A stretch of DNA of 64,000 nucleotides from Dactylonectria macrodidyma. Taxonomy: Eukaryota > Ascomycota > Sordariomycetes > Hypocreales > Nectriaceae. Positions 11,466 to 22,645 of this stretch are shown here, in pieces. The stretch covers positions 248,001-312,000 of the forward strand of contig JAGMUV010000036.1 in assembly GCA_020744425.1 (NCBI GenBank), written 5' to 3'. A program made the translations under genes and the position numbers. The stretch's first letter is position 1. Each line of letters opens with the position of its first letter. The notes beneath the pieces are model-generated. The model saw nothing but the letters and a program-made list of their open reading frames with translations, made no database searches and was not told where the DNA came from.

Positions 11466-12655
11466 TATTTTATAATAACTTAAGTAATATAAATATATAA
11501 ATATATAAAAATATAGTAATAACGAATGTAGTAATATAGAAATATAAGTCTGAATAGTAGTTTTAATAGTAATATATTAATATATAAATAGTTAACATAA
11601 CTTACTTATTCTAATAAGTTAAAAGATCTTAAAAGCTAGTAGAATTTCAGATATTAAAAGATAGATTATTTTTTATAAGAAAATAATCTTTTTTAAAGCT
11701 ATTAAATAAATTAAATACATCTTTCCTAAACCTTTTATTACTAATATTTAAATTAAAAAGAGTATTAAGCTTTATTAAATCTATTTCTAAATTATTAATT
11801 AGTGTTAAGATTAATTTAATTTAAATATATTTAAAATAACTTACTTCTTTTTTTATTATAAGTAATTCTAAAATGCTTAGCTTTATAATATTTTTAAAAA
11901 TTAGAAGATTAAAATCCTCTAACTTTCTCAATTTTCTTATAATTATACCTATTTAAATATTAGTATATATAAGAAAATAATTTAATAAAAAAAAGACTTA
12001 TATAATGCAGCTAATTTCCATTTCTTTATCTTTATCTTCTTTTAAAAGTAAAATAGCTTTTTTTAAATAAGCTATATTTAAAAATATAAATTTTAGGATT
12101 TATATTTTATATAATAGCTTAGGAGGATAAAAACCCTATTTTAAAGTCTAAGATTAATTAAGTAGTAATATCTTCTTTAAAAAGAGCTGAAAGGATAGCT
12201 TCTTTAGAAAAAGCATTAATACTAGCTTTAGTCTTAAAATAAGGATTGAAGTCATTATTTAAATTCATTTTAAAGAATGATAGCTTATAACTATAAGCTT
12301 AATAAAAAATATAAAAATATAAAAGATTAAAAAGTAATGACTTAAATTAAAGAGAAATTAAAGATATATTTATAATATAAAAACTAATTAATAAATAAGA
12401 ATTTAAAGTCTGGAAGATTCTAATTATTACTATTATATATTAAACTAATAAAATTAATAATATACCTTTTAAAGACTTTTAATAATTAATATTATATCTT
12501 AAGATAATTAATATAATAAAATATCTAATTATAAATTATAATACGAATTTAATATTAAAATACTAATTAATTAATATTTTATTAATATTACTTTATTTTA
12601 ATACTAATACTAATTTTTTAATATAATATATATAATAAGCGAGTATAATAAATAA
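11466..12655. other. AT-rich RIP-degraded sequence, mostly unassigned
   Basis: About 11466-11575 matches the 3' end of family R on the plus strand (CTTAAGTAATATAAATATAT block, then a mutated TAGTTTTAATAG end). From 11575 to 12655 there is no ORF above background and no motif I can assign. It is probably a RIP-mutated repeat of another family. Confidence 0.45.
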
Positions 12656-12659
12656 GAGT

Positions 12660-13110
12660 ATATAACACTTAACATACTTAATAAGTAAGTAAGCTAAACA
12701 AGCGAGTGAGCCACTTTGAAATTTCCTAGTATTTATACCTTAAATAAAAATATCTTTAAAATATTCTCTAAAATTAAAACTAAGAGTAAAATAGCTAATA
12801 TTATAGAAATAGCTTTATTATATACTAAAAAACAAATAAAAAATTTCTTAGATTTTTTTTTAAAAATTACTTAATAAGCTATATTAAAAATGCTTATTCG
12901 CACTATATACTGAGCTATTTCTATATAAAGGAATTTTTTAAAAAATTTAAAGAAATTATTATATAGTTTTTTTTATAATTAAATAATTAAAATTATTTTT
13001 ATTTTATTTTTAATAATTAGATAGCTAGTGTTAAAAATTTAAAGTTTAGCTCTTTTTAGTATATAGTATTCATAGCCTACTCGCTTATTTAGCCTACTTA
13101 TTTATTAAGT
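12660..13110 (-). repeat. MITE-like AT-rich repeat, copy B2 (inverted to B1)
   Basis: Reverse complement of 11030-11465 over essentially its full length, with the same AATAAGTAAGTAAGC-type left end and a complementary right end near 13075-13105. The two copies differ mainly by transitions, as expected from RIP. Confidence 0.55.
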
Positions 13111-14055
13111 ATATTAAAGGACTTAATTAATTAGTTAATCTAATTATAAATAAACTCTTATCCCTCTTCTCTTATAGAACCTCTTTTTATTATATTCTTT
13201 TATTATTAATAAGACCTTTACTTTACTTATATTCTTAAGTATATTAGTAGCTTTATAGTTAATTTAGTCCTTTTATATATTAATAATAGCTATATTATTT
13301 ATAACTTATATTATCTATCCTTTATTAATATTAGCTAGTGACTTAAGGAATGCTATTTCTTTTAAAGATATTTTAGTTACTAGCTTTATTATTAATTACC
13401 TTTAGTATTATTTATTTTTAATCTCGTTTTTAAATTATTAGTTATTTTTAAAGAAGTATAGTCTTAAGAATACCTTAGTCTTAAAGATTACTAAAATGAC
13501 TTACTTACTATTAAAGAGTTACTAGGTCTTAATAGTTCTAGTTTTCATAAGACTATAATCTGTTATTATATAGTCTTTAGTTTAAAGAATTCCTTTTAAA
13601 TAAGGAATTTAAAATTATATTAATTAGTATAAATACTAAAGAAATACTAAAGAAATTAGTATATACTAACTAAATAATAATTTTTAGTTAATATTAGTAG
13701 AAGCTAATACTAACTAAATACTAATTGCAATTAGTATATACTAATTAAATATTAAGAGAATTAGTATTTAGTATATACTAACTAATTTCACAACTCTGAT
13801 TATATATATTTTATATTATATATTTGATTTTCGAAGTTTATTTTAATTTTTAATAAATTAAATAATAATTTAAAATTATAAAATATTAACTTATAACTTA
13901 GAACTGTAATAAGGTTACTGAAAATATACTAAATATAGAGCTCTTATAGGGCTCTAGTATATTATGATTTTCCCTTCTAATATCTAGCTTTTCTATTTAG
14001 CTTTTCTAAGTACTTAATGTATCTTAAATAGTAAATTGAAACAGTAAAACTTACT
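13110..14055 (-). repeat. RIP-degraded R2-type copy of family R
   Basis: The order matches 5720-6600: R 3' segment (about 13115-13200), the R2 interior (13205-13620), then the R 5' segment (13850-14055). At about 13620-13800 extra sequence consists of several repeats of an AGTATATACTAACTAA-like motif, probably a local expansion or small insertion. No ORF. Confidence 0.5.
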
Positions 14056-14580
14056 AAGGTTATTGTCCTTAGTAGTGCATACTTAGAAAAAGGCTATATA
14101 TTAAAAAGTTAAAATAATATTAATTAATAATAAATAATAATATAAAAGCTTAAAACCTAAGCCTAAAGTAATAATAACTTTAAATAACTAGAGTTTTTCC
14201 TATATTAAAATATAAGCCTTACTCTATTCTTTAACTTATTAAGATATATTAAGTAGTTAGAAATGCTAGATTAAAAGCTAGATATTGGAAAGTAAAATCA
14301 TTATATAGTAAAAGCCCTATAAAGGTTTATTACATTCTAAAATTCTAAGTTATAAGTTAACTCTTTATAATTCTAGATTATAATTTAACTTATTAAAAAT
14401 TAATTATAATAAACCCTAAGAACTAATATATAATATATGTATTCTAAGTTACTATTACTTTCAGCTTAGGTTTTAAGCCTTTATGCCATTATTTAGTATT
14501 AGTTTTTTTTTTACTATTTAACTTCTAGCCTCTTTCTAAGTATACGCTATTAAAGACTATAACCTTAATAATATATATAT
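14055..14580. repeat. two R 5' fragments in opposite orientation
   Basis: 14055-14430 begins with a mutated R start (GGTTATTGTCCTTAGTAGTG) and continues through the 5' segment on the plus strand. 14440-14575 is the same 5' end on the minus strand. Both are RIP-altered. The head-to-head and tail-to-tail arrangement is typical of this block. Confidence 0.55.
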
Positions 14581-14660
14581 AATATATATATATTATATTA
14601 CACTATAGTCTAATAGACTATTACTAAAACTAAAATATAAGAAGAATATTATATATATAG

Positions 14661-15179
14661 TGTAAAGGCTATAGGAGTAAAAGGTTATTAGTGGAACTCG
14701 GCGATTGTGGGTCAAGGAATTGACCAATCAGAAAGAGGATTGAAGATTCAGAAAGAGGAGAATAAGAGCAGTACAAAGGTAGTTAGATTAAAGTGATTGG
14801 TTGAGAAATGCTTGTATTAATAATAATAATCCTTATAGACTGGCTAGAGAAAAGCCCCCAGCTTTATAGAGAGATTGCTGTCCAGTCTTATGTCCAATCT
14901 AACAGGGGATTTGGACAATTTGTCATAGTAAAACCGGGTAAGACGTGTCCCGAGTTTTAAGACTGTTAGACATATGTCTAATGCTTGAACTCTAACCTTA
15001 TTAAAGGTTCTTATTATAGATGTCTTTTGTGGGGAAGATAGGCTTTCTGAAGTATATTATATATTATTATAAAGCTAAAAATCAGGAAATTTTGAATATA
15101 TTATTTACATTCTTATCTAATAGGAGCTAAAGAAGATATTTCCTTATTATTTATATATTTTATATATAAGGACTTTATA
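14661..15179 (+). mobile_element. solo LTR (family L1), plus orientation, TSD TATAG
   Basis: Starts TGTAAAGG and ends CTTTATA (a RIP-altered CTTTACA). Perfect 5-bp duplication TATAG at 14656-14660 and 15180-15184. Matches 22099-22645 and, inverted, 9178-9700. It contains a GC-normal segment (about 14690-15000) with the CGGCGATTGTGGGTCAAGGA block shared by all three copies. No coding sequence of the parent retrotransposon is adjacent, so this is a solo LTR left by LTR-LTR recombination. The parent element is not in this window. Confidence 0.9.
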
Positions 15180-15184
15180 TATAG

Positions 15185-17475
15185 TAAATAAGAGAAAGTA
15201 AATTAAAACCTAGCTCTTAAATAATAAAAAGTACTTTATCTATTTAATTTATAATATATAATAAAAACTAGCATTTAGCTATAAAAAGCTTATTTAATTA
15301 ATAACTATTAGTTATTACATTCTCTAAGTCCTATTTCTAATTATATTAAATAAAAATATAATTAAATAAATTATAATAAAATCTAACTTATTAAAAGAAC
15401 TAGCTTAAAGGAAGAAAATAGAAGAATTAATAGCTATTAATATTACTTTCTTTAATAATCTAAAGAATACTAATTATATTATATATAAAATATAATTATA
15501 AGCTAACCTTATATTATTTAATATATAGCTAAAGGAATAATATAGTAAAAACTAAGGGAATCCTATTACTTAGTACAATAGTTAAAGGATTTAATAAAAT
15601 AAGGTTAGTTTCTAGTAATTAGGAGAGAATGAGTAAGAATCTATTTATAATTAAGTTAACTAATTATTTAAGTCATTCATCTAATATTAACTTGAGTAAT
15701 ATAAAATATATACTTATATAAAAATATAATAATAAGTAATTCGGGCTTGGCTTTTAGGCCCTTATACTATTATTCACTATTGGTTTTTTTTTTTTACTAT
15801 TTAACCTCTGGCCTTTCTCTAAGTGTGCGCTATTAAGGACTATAGCCTTAATAATAAGTAATATTATAATATAAAAATACAAGACTAAATAACAGTTTTA
15901 ATAAGAATAATAAGGCTTATTTATATCTTAATATAATAAAAACCTTAATTATTTTAAATTATTATTATTTTAAGTTTAAATTTTAAGCTTTTATATTATT
16001 ATTAATATTAGTATTTCTTTTAATTATTTAATTTTTAGTCTTCCTTTATATATTATATTATATTATTATTTTAAATATAAAAACACTCTAATTATTTCTT
16101 TTTTTAGATATTAAAATCTTTTATATTATTAATATTATATTTAATTAATTGCTTTTAAGTATTTTATTATTAAATATTATTTATATTTCTATTTTATCAT
16201 TTTAAAACGACTATTTAGACTTTTATTTTTATATTTTTATATTTTTATATTCTTTATTATTATATTTCTATATTTTATATTTATAATACTTAAGTTAGTA
16301 TAAAATGAAGGACTTGTTTAATTAGTTAAACCAGTAATAAATAGACTCTTATCCCTCTTTATTTAAACCTTCTTATAGCTTAAGATATATAATAAAAGCT
16401 AAAATCAGTTAGTCTAATTTTAAATAGCTTATTTACTTAATAGCTTTTAATTATTACTATATTCTCTAAGTCTTATTCTAAGTTATAATCGATAAAAATA
16501 TAATCTTATAAATTATAATAAAATAAGTCTTATTAATAAAACTAGTTCAAAAGAAAAAATAGAAAAAATAATTATTATTAATATTACTTTCTTTAATACT
16601 TTAAAAAAGTACTAACTATAATTATAATATACAGATTATATAATTAAAAGCTAATCTTAAATTAATTAATATATAACTAAAAAAGTAATAATTATATTAG
16701 AAACTAAGAGAGAATCTTATTAAAATATTTAAAAGATTTAATAAAAGAAGGTTCTATAAGAAAGGAAGGATGAGAGTCTATTTATAATTAAATTAATTAC
16801 TTAATTAAGTCCTTTATTATATAGTAATTTAAATAATACAAATATAATAGTAAAGAATATAATAATATAAAAACAAAGTCTAAATAGTAGTTTTAATAAT
16901 AAATGTAATATATTATATATTACTTATAATAATAATTTTAAAATATTATATATTAGCTACATACATAATATAAAAATACTATTAAAATTACTATTTAGAC
17001 TTTTATTATTATACTATTATATTTCTTATTATTTTATTTTTATATATTTATATATTTATATAAATTAAGTTATTATATTATAAAGAACTTAGTTAATTAG
17101 AAATAGAACTTAGAAAATATAATAACTAAAAGTTATTAATTAGATAAGTTATTTACAGCTAGACTAGCTAATATTAGCCTTTATTATATATTATAAGCTA
17201 AATAGATAAGATACTTTATATAACTTAAGAGCTAGGCTTTAATTTACTTTAATTCTCTTATTTAGCTAATATATAATATTCTTTATATATTTTAGTATTA
17301 GTAATAGTTTATTAAACTATAGTATAATATATTATATACATATTATTAAAGTTAGAGTCTTTAGTAATGTATATTTAGAAAGAGGCTAGAAGTTAAATAG
17401 TGAAAAAAATAAAAAATTAATAGTAAATAATAGTATAAGGGCTTAAAATCTTAGCTTAAAGTAATAATAACTTAG
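15185..17475. repeat. array of RIP-degraded family R fragments, both orientations
   Basis: Plus-strand ORF-region to 3'-end fragments lie at about 15190-15720 and 16390-16890. Minus-strand 3'-end fragments lie at about 16205-16400 and 17000-17300. R 5' ends are at 15733-15850 (minus, only lightly mutated) and 17340-17470 (plus). Assignments are by shared ordered blocks and terminal motifs. No ORFs. Confidence 0.5.
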
Positions 17476-17479
17476 AATA

Positions 17480-18545
17480 TATATATTATAGTATTTATTT
17501 AGTTTTTAGGATTGATTATAAGTTAGTTATTGTAAAGAGTTATTCTTTAATAAGTTAAATTATAAAGTTGACTTATAACTTAGAATTATACACTTAGAAT
17601 ATAATAAACTCTTATAAAGGTTTTATTATATAATAAAATAAAAAGAATATATTTCTATGCCTTTAAACTTATGTTAATTCTAAATAGCAGAGCTTATTCA
17701 GAATGCAAGTTTACATTTATACTCTAAGTCTATACTTAGACTTATAATAGAGAAAAGAGTAGTAGGACATAGTATACTACTAGCTATTCATTTAGAAACT
17801 ATTAATAAATCTATTATATTAATAGCTTTACTTTAAATAGTCTTAAGCCTACTATCTTTATTTATAAGGTAGTGAATCTGTTTATTTAAAAGATTAAGCT
17901 AAGGGTCTTCTAAAGAGTGTTTCCTTAATAATATATACTTCTCTATAATTACATTATGTTTTTTTTTAAAAAATGTAAATATTAGTTAAAGGACTGATTT
18001 TAAATAGAGACTCTCTAGAGTACTTTAGCTTATAAAGTGATAAAGCCTTTAGTATTAAAGTGTTATTAATCCTTACGGTTAAGCTTCTAATTAGAATTAA
18101 ATCGAGTAACTTTTAATAGCTAATTATTAAGGTTTTTTACTATAATATTATCATTTTGAGCATTATAGTAACTAATATAAATAAACCTGTTAAGGCTTAG
18201 TTTAAATGATGATTTTTTAGAAGTTTAATATATAAATACTACTATTAGTATTTAGTAAACCCGCTTTCTATTCCCATTAGGAAATTTAAATAGCACTCTA
18301 CTAACTAAGATAATATGCGCATAATTATAATAGAGTTTCTTAATTATTATAAGAAGTTAGATTGCATCCTTACTAATAGGCTCAGCTATAGTATGGCTGC
18401 GTAGAGGCTAAGATGTCTTATCTTTAAAAATGGGTATAATATTATAGTAAGAGGAGCTTATTAAAAGTTAGAAGACATAAGAGGATCTATTAAGATCTCT
18501 TCTTAAGATATAATAATTATCCTAAACCTTTAGTATTATTAATAC
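17480..18545. other. AT-rich sequence with no recognised content
   Basis: Moderately AT-rich with GC patches at about 18240-18420, which suggest a less-mutated or shorter-exposed repeat than family R. I tried both strands and found no domain motif and no ORF of note. Probably a transposon relic of unknown type. Confidence 0.35.
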
Positions 18546-18562
18546 TATATATTCTTTCATTT

Positions 18563-18795
18563 TATTATAAGCTAGATAAAATTAACCTAAGAGGTAATAC
18601 TATTATATTATAAGAATACTATAATAAAGAAGAAAGAGAGAAAGTGAGTAAGTGTATAGATGCAGGAACGCATTAATAGTCCCTATAGCCTGCCCTATGC
18701 GTCCTAGTTATATATTAACCCCACTCTGGGTCTAGTACTCTAAATGCTTCTATTATATCACACCTCTCTTTAAAGCGCTTAAATAGCTATATAAG
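18563..18795 (-). mobile_element. Gypsy LTR plus adjacent 3' internal fragment, minus strand, RIP-degraded
   Basis: 18563-18757 matches the reverse complement of the 193-bp LTR of the intact element (47911-48103) with many transitions. 18758-18795 matches the reverse complement of the sequence just upstream of that LTR (polypurine tract and AGCGCCTT region). This is therefore the 3' end of a minus-strand Gypsy copy, cut short by the plus-strand copy beginning at 18796. The two LTRs form a long palindrome. Confidence 0.8.
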
Positions 18796-20215
18796 TATAA
18801 TAAGAGCGTCTAGAGTGCTGGACCTAGAGTGGGGTTAATATATAACTAGGACATATAGGGCAGGCTATAGGGACTATTAATGCGTTCCTGCATCTATATA
18901 CTTACTTGCTTTCTCTCTTTCTTCTTTATTATAGTATTCTTATAATATAATAATATTACTTCTTAAGTTAATCTTATTTAGCTTATAATATTATATTATA
19001 ATCCTTTATTCTTTTTACTTATATTTTAATTAATTCTAATATGTATTAATATAAGCTTAATTATTATATTAAATCTAATTATAAATTGTCAAATATTAGG
19101 ATGTAAAATTTGTGTATTCTGTCCTTGCCGCCTATGCCTTGAGGTTTCAGGGCAAGCTTTATATACTCTTTCTCTTCTGTATAGAATCAGCTAAAAGCTG
19201 ATTGCTAAGCCTCGTGGCAATAGGTGGCAATAGGTGGCAATAGGTGGCAACTTTCGCCTCTGACATATCTGACATAAATTCTCTTACTTAGAGTAAGATA
19301 TAAGTATAAATAGTAAACTACTATTAATTAGAACTAATTAGTAGTTAATATAACTAGGAGCTTTAAGTTAAGCGTATAAAGCGCTAATAAAGAGAGTATT
19401 AATAAGGTATACTAAAAGAGCGCTTATTATTAATAGGTCTAATAATACTTCGCTAAGTCTATAGATAAGGATAGTGAAGGAACTATTAATATAGAAGATA
19501 ATAAAGGGATATCTATTAGACCTTTTATATAACTTATAGTAGATTTTATTTAAGAAGATTTAAATGCTTGAATTTACAAGATTATAAATAACGGCCGATT
19601 TATAATCTATATAAAAGATTAAGACGGGAGATTTAAGAACCTTCTGATTGATATTAATAATATCGAATTAATAGTTTAGAAATACTCTAAAGTATAAGCT
19701 TTAATAATTTACAATTTTACTAAGTAATTAGTAATTAGAAGGTAGTAAAATAAGCTTATTAAGCTATATAATAAGTATATTAAAATAACTAAGTAATTTA
19801 TTAAAGAGTATAATAAAGCAATTAAGGCTGAAGCAATAGCCTATGCTAAAGTAATATGGATTAATAAGGAATTAGTATAGTTAAAAGTAATATAGTATAC
19901 TGCCCCTCTTTATAAAGACATGCCTTTTAGAAGTGAGATAATAGCTAAGACTAAGCTGTGCTAGAAGCAGGAGAGTGACATACTTAAGATTAATAATAGT
20001 AAAGAACTGGACTTTAAAGACTAATTTATTAAGGCTAGATATAAGCTATAATATAATAGCTTATAAGACTACTCTAAAGAGGAGGATAAGGTATATTATA
20101 TTTTTAGTTATTATAAGGGCATTATAGCTACCTATTTATACTCCTATATACTTAAGAATACAGAAAAAGATGCCTTTAAGATTACTAGGGATGCTTTCTA
20201 AAGAAGACTTAAACC
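18796..20215 (+). mobile_element. oldest Gypsy copy (copy 3): 5' LTR, leader and gag, heavily RIP-mutated
   Basis: LTR at 18796-18990, leader with a solo Copia LTR inserted at 19087-19274, then gag from about 19365 to 20215. The gag relic follows the intact gag (42171-43664) residue by residue with stops. For example the stretch at 20110-20200 corresponds to GRCKGIAAAYLRPRMPENAE. Sequence matching gag stops at about 20215 where the Copia relic begins; a few dozen bases of the gag C-terminus reappear at 24612-24651. Confidence 0.8.
19087..19274 (-). mobile_element. solo Copia LTR, minus orientation, TSD TAAAT
   Basis: Starts TGTCAAAT and ends CTGACA; reverse complement of the LTR at 24427-24605. 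Target duplication TAAAT at 19082-19086 and 19275-19279 is exact. It contains three tandem copies of a GGCAATAGGT decamer (about 19217-19247), against two in the other LTR. It is inserted in the leader of the oldest Gypsy copy and is far less mutated than its host, so it arrived after most of the RIP there. Confidence 0.9.
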
Positions 20216-21255
20216 TCTAGGCATAAGTAAAAGCTCTTACTTAGAAGAAGTCTAAGAACCTACTGAAACTAGCTATTAAGGAAACCTCTAACTAATAACT
20301 ATATAGCTAGCTTATTACTAAAGTCAATACTGCATTTACTGCCTAGAGTAATGACTATCCCTTATGAAAATCTCAAATCCTAGACCCTAGAATAATAATT
20401 TTAATTATAAATAACCCTAATTAACTAGCTGATTTTTAGCCGGCCCTTCTAAGTGACTTTATCTAGTCAAGTAACCGAAAATTACTAATTTTAAGATATA
20501 GAATAATAATAGTTAGACTAATAAGAACTCAAGCCCTATTACTTAAAGATATAACCTACTGTCCCTAACTCCTCATAACTCTAGTCTCCTTACATTAGCT
20601 ACAGAAGAAAGGACTCTATTAGGATAACACACGTAATCTAACGACCCTCCGTCATTCCGATTAAATAATCGCCTGCCCGATCAAGGACCTATACGGTCAA
20701 TACGTCATTGAATACTAACCGGCAGAGATGACCCTAGCGGTTTAGGCACCCACAAGTTCACCTCTCACACTAAGAGGGCTCCTTTAGCGGGAGAAGCCAT
20801 CCGCTAGCATAACCGCCTAGGGCATCCGGGACCGCAAGCTTTTGAACACCTCATCTCAGCATCTTAGGGAGTGCGAATTCGAGGACTAATAACAGTCGAA
20901 TGTGATGCCTATAGCCTATTAAAGATCAAGAGATAAGTCAGACAGGCTCTAAAGCAGTCTGACCAGAGAGCTAGTGAATGCATTACTATCGATTTCTATG
21001 ATTATAAAGAAGGGATAGGTAGCTATACCTTATAGATATTGCTTACCTGCTGATTAATAGATTATATTTAAGATTATTACCTTATATCTCAGATAATAGA
21101 GGCTGTGATCATAGTCTTTAAATCCTTCTTTAAATACCTAAAAGTTTAATATAATATTAAGGTTAAAGTTATCGAATGCAATAATAAGATTATAAAGGTC
21201 AAACTATAAGTTAGAAACTTCATATAAAATAGAGCTATTATTATCAAGTCCTTAG

Positions 21256-21398
21256 TGTAACGATCCACACTTCGCATTACGTCTCCTAGCCCGTCAGGCC
21301 AAAAGATAAGTCTATAATCACAATGGTAGCAATCATAGGTGTGGATAACAGCTATTAAATAGGGTCTCATGCACGCCCGGCTCGCCCAGGTCGTAACA
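21256..21398 (+). mobile_element. short solo LTR (family L3, 143 bp), TSD CTTAG
   Basis: Begins TGTAACGATC and ends GTCGTAACA, flanked by exact 5-bp duplications CTTAG (21251-21255, 21399-21403) inside the integrase region of the Copia relic. GC-normal and apparently unmutated. It is the only copy of this LTR family that I see in the window. Strand cannot be decided from the sequence alone; plus is arbitrary. Confidence 0.85.
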
Positions 21399-22098
21399 CT
21401 TAGCACTATACAGCCAAGTATAAAACAGTAGTATTAAACGCTTAGGGGGTATAATAAAGGATAAGGAAAGAGCTATGCGAATAAGCACTAGGTTCCCTCA
21501 TTAGCTATAGCCAGAAATCAGTAAAACGGCAGTTTATCTATATAACTGACTGCTAAACTATAAATCAGGCTGGAAAATACTATACGATTAATTATATACT
21601 ACGATAGCTAGAGCTAGAGGAATTCCACAACTAGTAAAATAGCCTAACTAAATACATCTAAGAGCATTTAGCTATAAGGCCTATACTATAACCCCTAAGG
21701 CATAATAAAAGTTTAACTATAAGATGCAGCTTAAGCTGAAAGGATGGATTGGCTTCTTAGTTGGATATAGATCCTTAAATATCTATAGGATCTGGGTCCC
21801 TACGATCAATTGAATAATAAGCACCCGAGATATCATTTTTAATAAAGATAAGGGCTATAATAGAGACTGGGAAAACTTTAAGGACGACCTTTTAAAAGTA
21901 GACCTAGAAGAAATCATACGAATTACATCCCTTTAATAAGACGAACTGATTAATTAGCCAGAGACTAAAGACTGCATTAAGGTAGATTTTCCTGAAGAGG
22001 AAGACTTAAATGAACTCATAAGAGATCGTCTTATAGTAGCGATTAATGAAATCTTATAGGTAAAGAGAGCAGAATACGAAGACTTCCTCATGCCTCTA

Positions 22099-22645
22099 TG
22101 TAAAGGCTATAGCAGTGGAAGGAGTGGAAGGAGTGGAAGGTTATTGGTGGAACTCGGCGATTGTGGGTCAAGGAATTGACCAATCAGAAAAAGGATTGAA
22201 GATTCAGAAAGAGCAGGAAAAGACGATTAGAAAGGTAGTCGGTCTGATGTGATTGGTTGAGAAATGCATGAATTGATGATGATAATCTATCTGGACTGGC
22301 TAGAGAAAAGCCCCAGCTTTATAGAGAGATTGCTGTCCAGTCACATGTCCAATCTAACAGGGGATTTGGACAATTTGTCATAGTAAAACCGGGTAAGACG
22401 TGTCCCGAGTTTTAAGACTGTTGGACGTATGTCTGATGCTTGAACTCTAACCTTATTGAAGGTTCTTATTATAGATGTCTTTTGTGGTTATAGTATAAGG
22501 AAGATAGGCTTTCTGAGGCATATTATATACCATTATAAAGCTAAAAATCAGGAGATTTTGAATATATTATTTATAGTCTTATCTGATAAGAGCTAAAGGA
22601 GATATTTCCTTATCAGTTATATATTTTATATATAAGGACTTTACA
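22099..22645 (+). mobile_element. solo LTR (family L1, 547 bp), TSD CTCTA
   Basis: Best-preserved copy of the L1 LTR. Starts TGTAAAGG, ends CTTTACA, so the two ends form a 7-bp inverted repeat; flanking duplication CTCTA at 22094-22098 and 22646-22650. Near its start a GGAAGGAGT nonamer is repeated three times (22114-22140). It splits the Copia relic between integrase and RT. Confidence 0.92.

Noticed and set aside
19210..19250. short tandem repeats as a possible CRISPR-like array
   Set aside because: Three adjacent decamers inside a Copia LTR without spacers; the organism is a eukaryote and the unit number varies between LTR copies.
21146..21406. 86-codon minus-strand ORF over the short solo LTR
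   Set aside because: It crosses the LTR boundary and the Copia pol relic on the other strand; an accident of the insertion.
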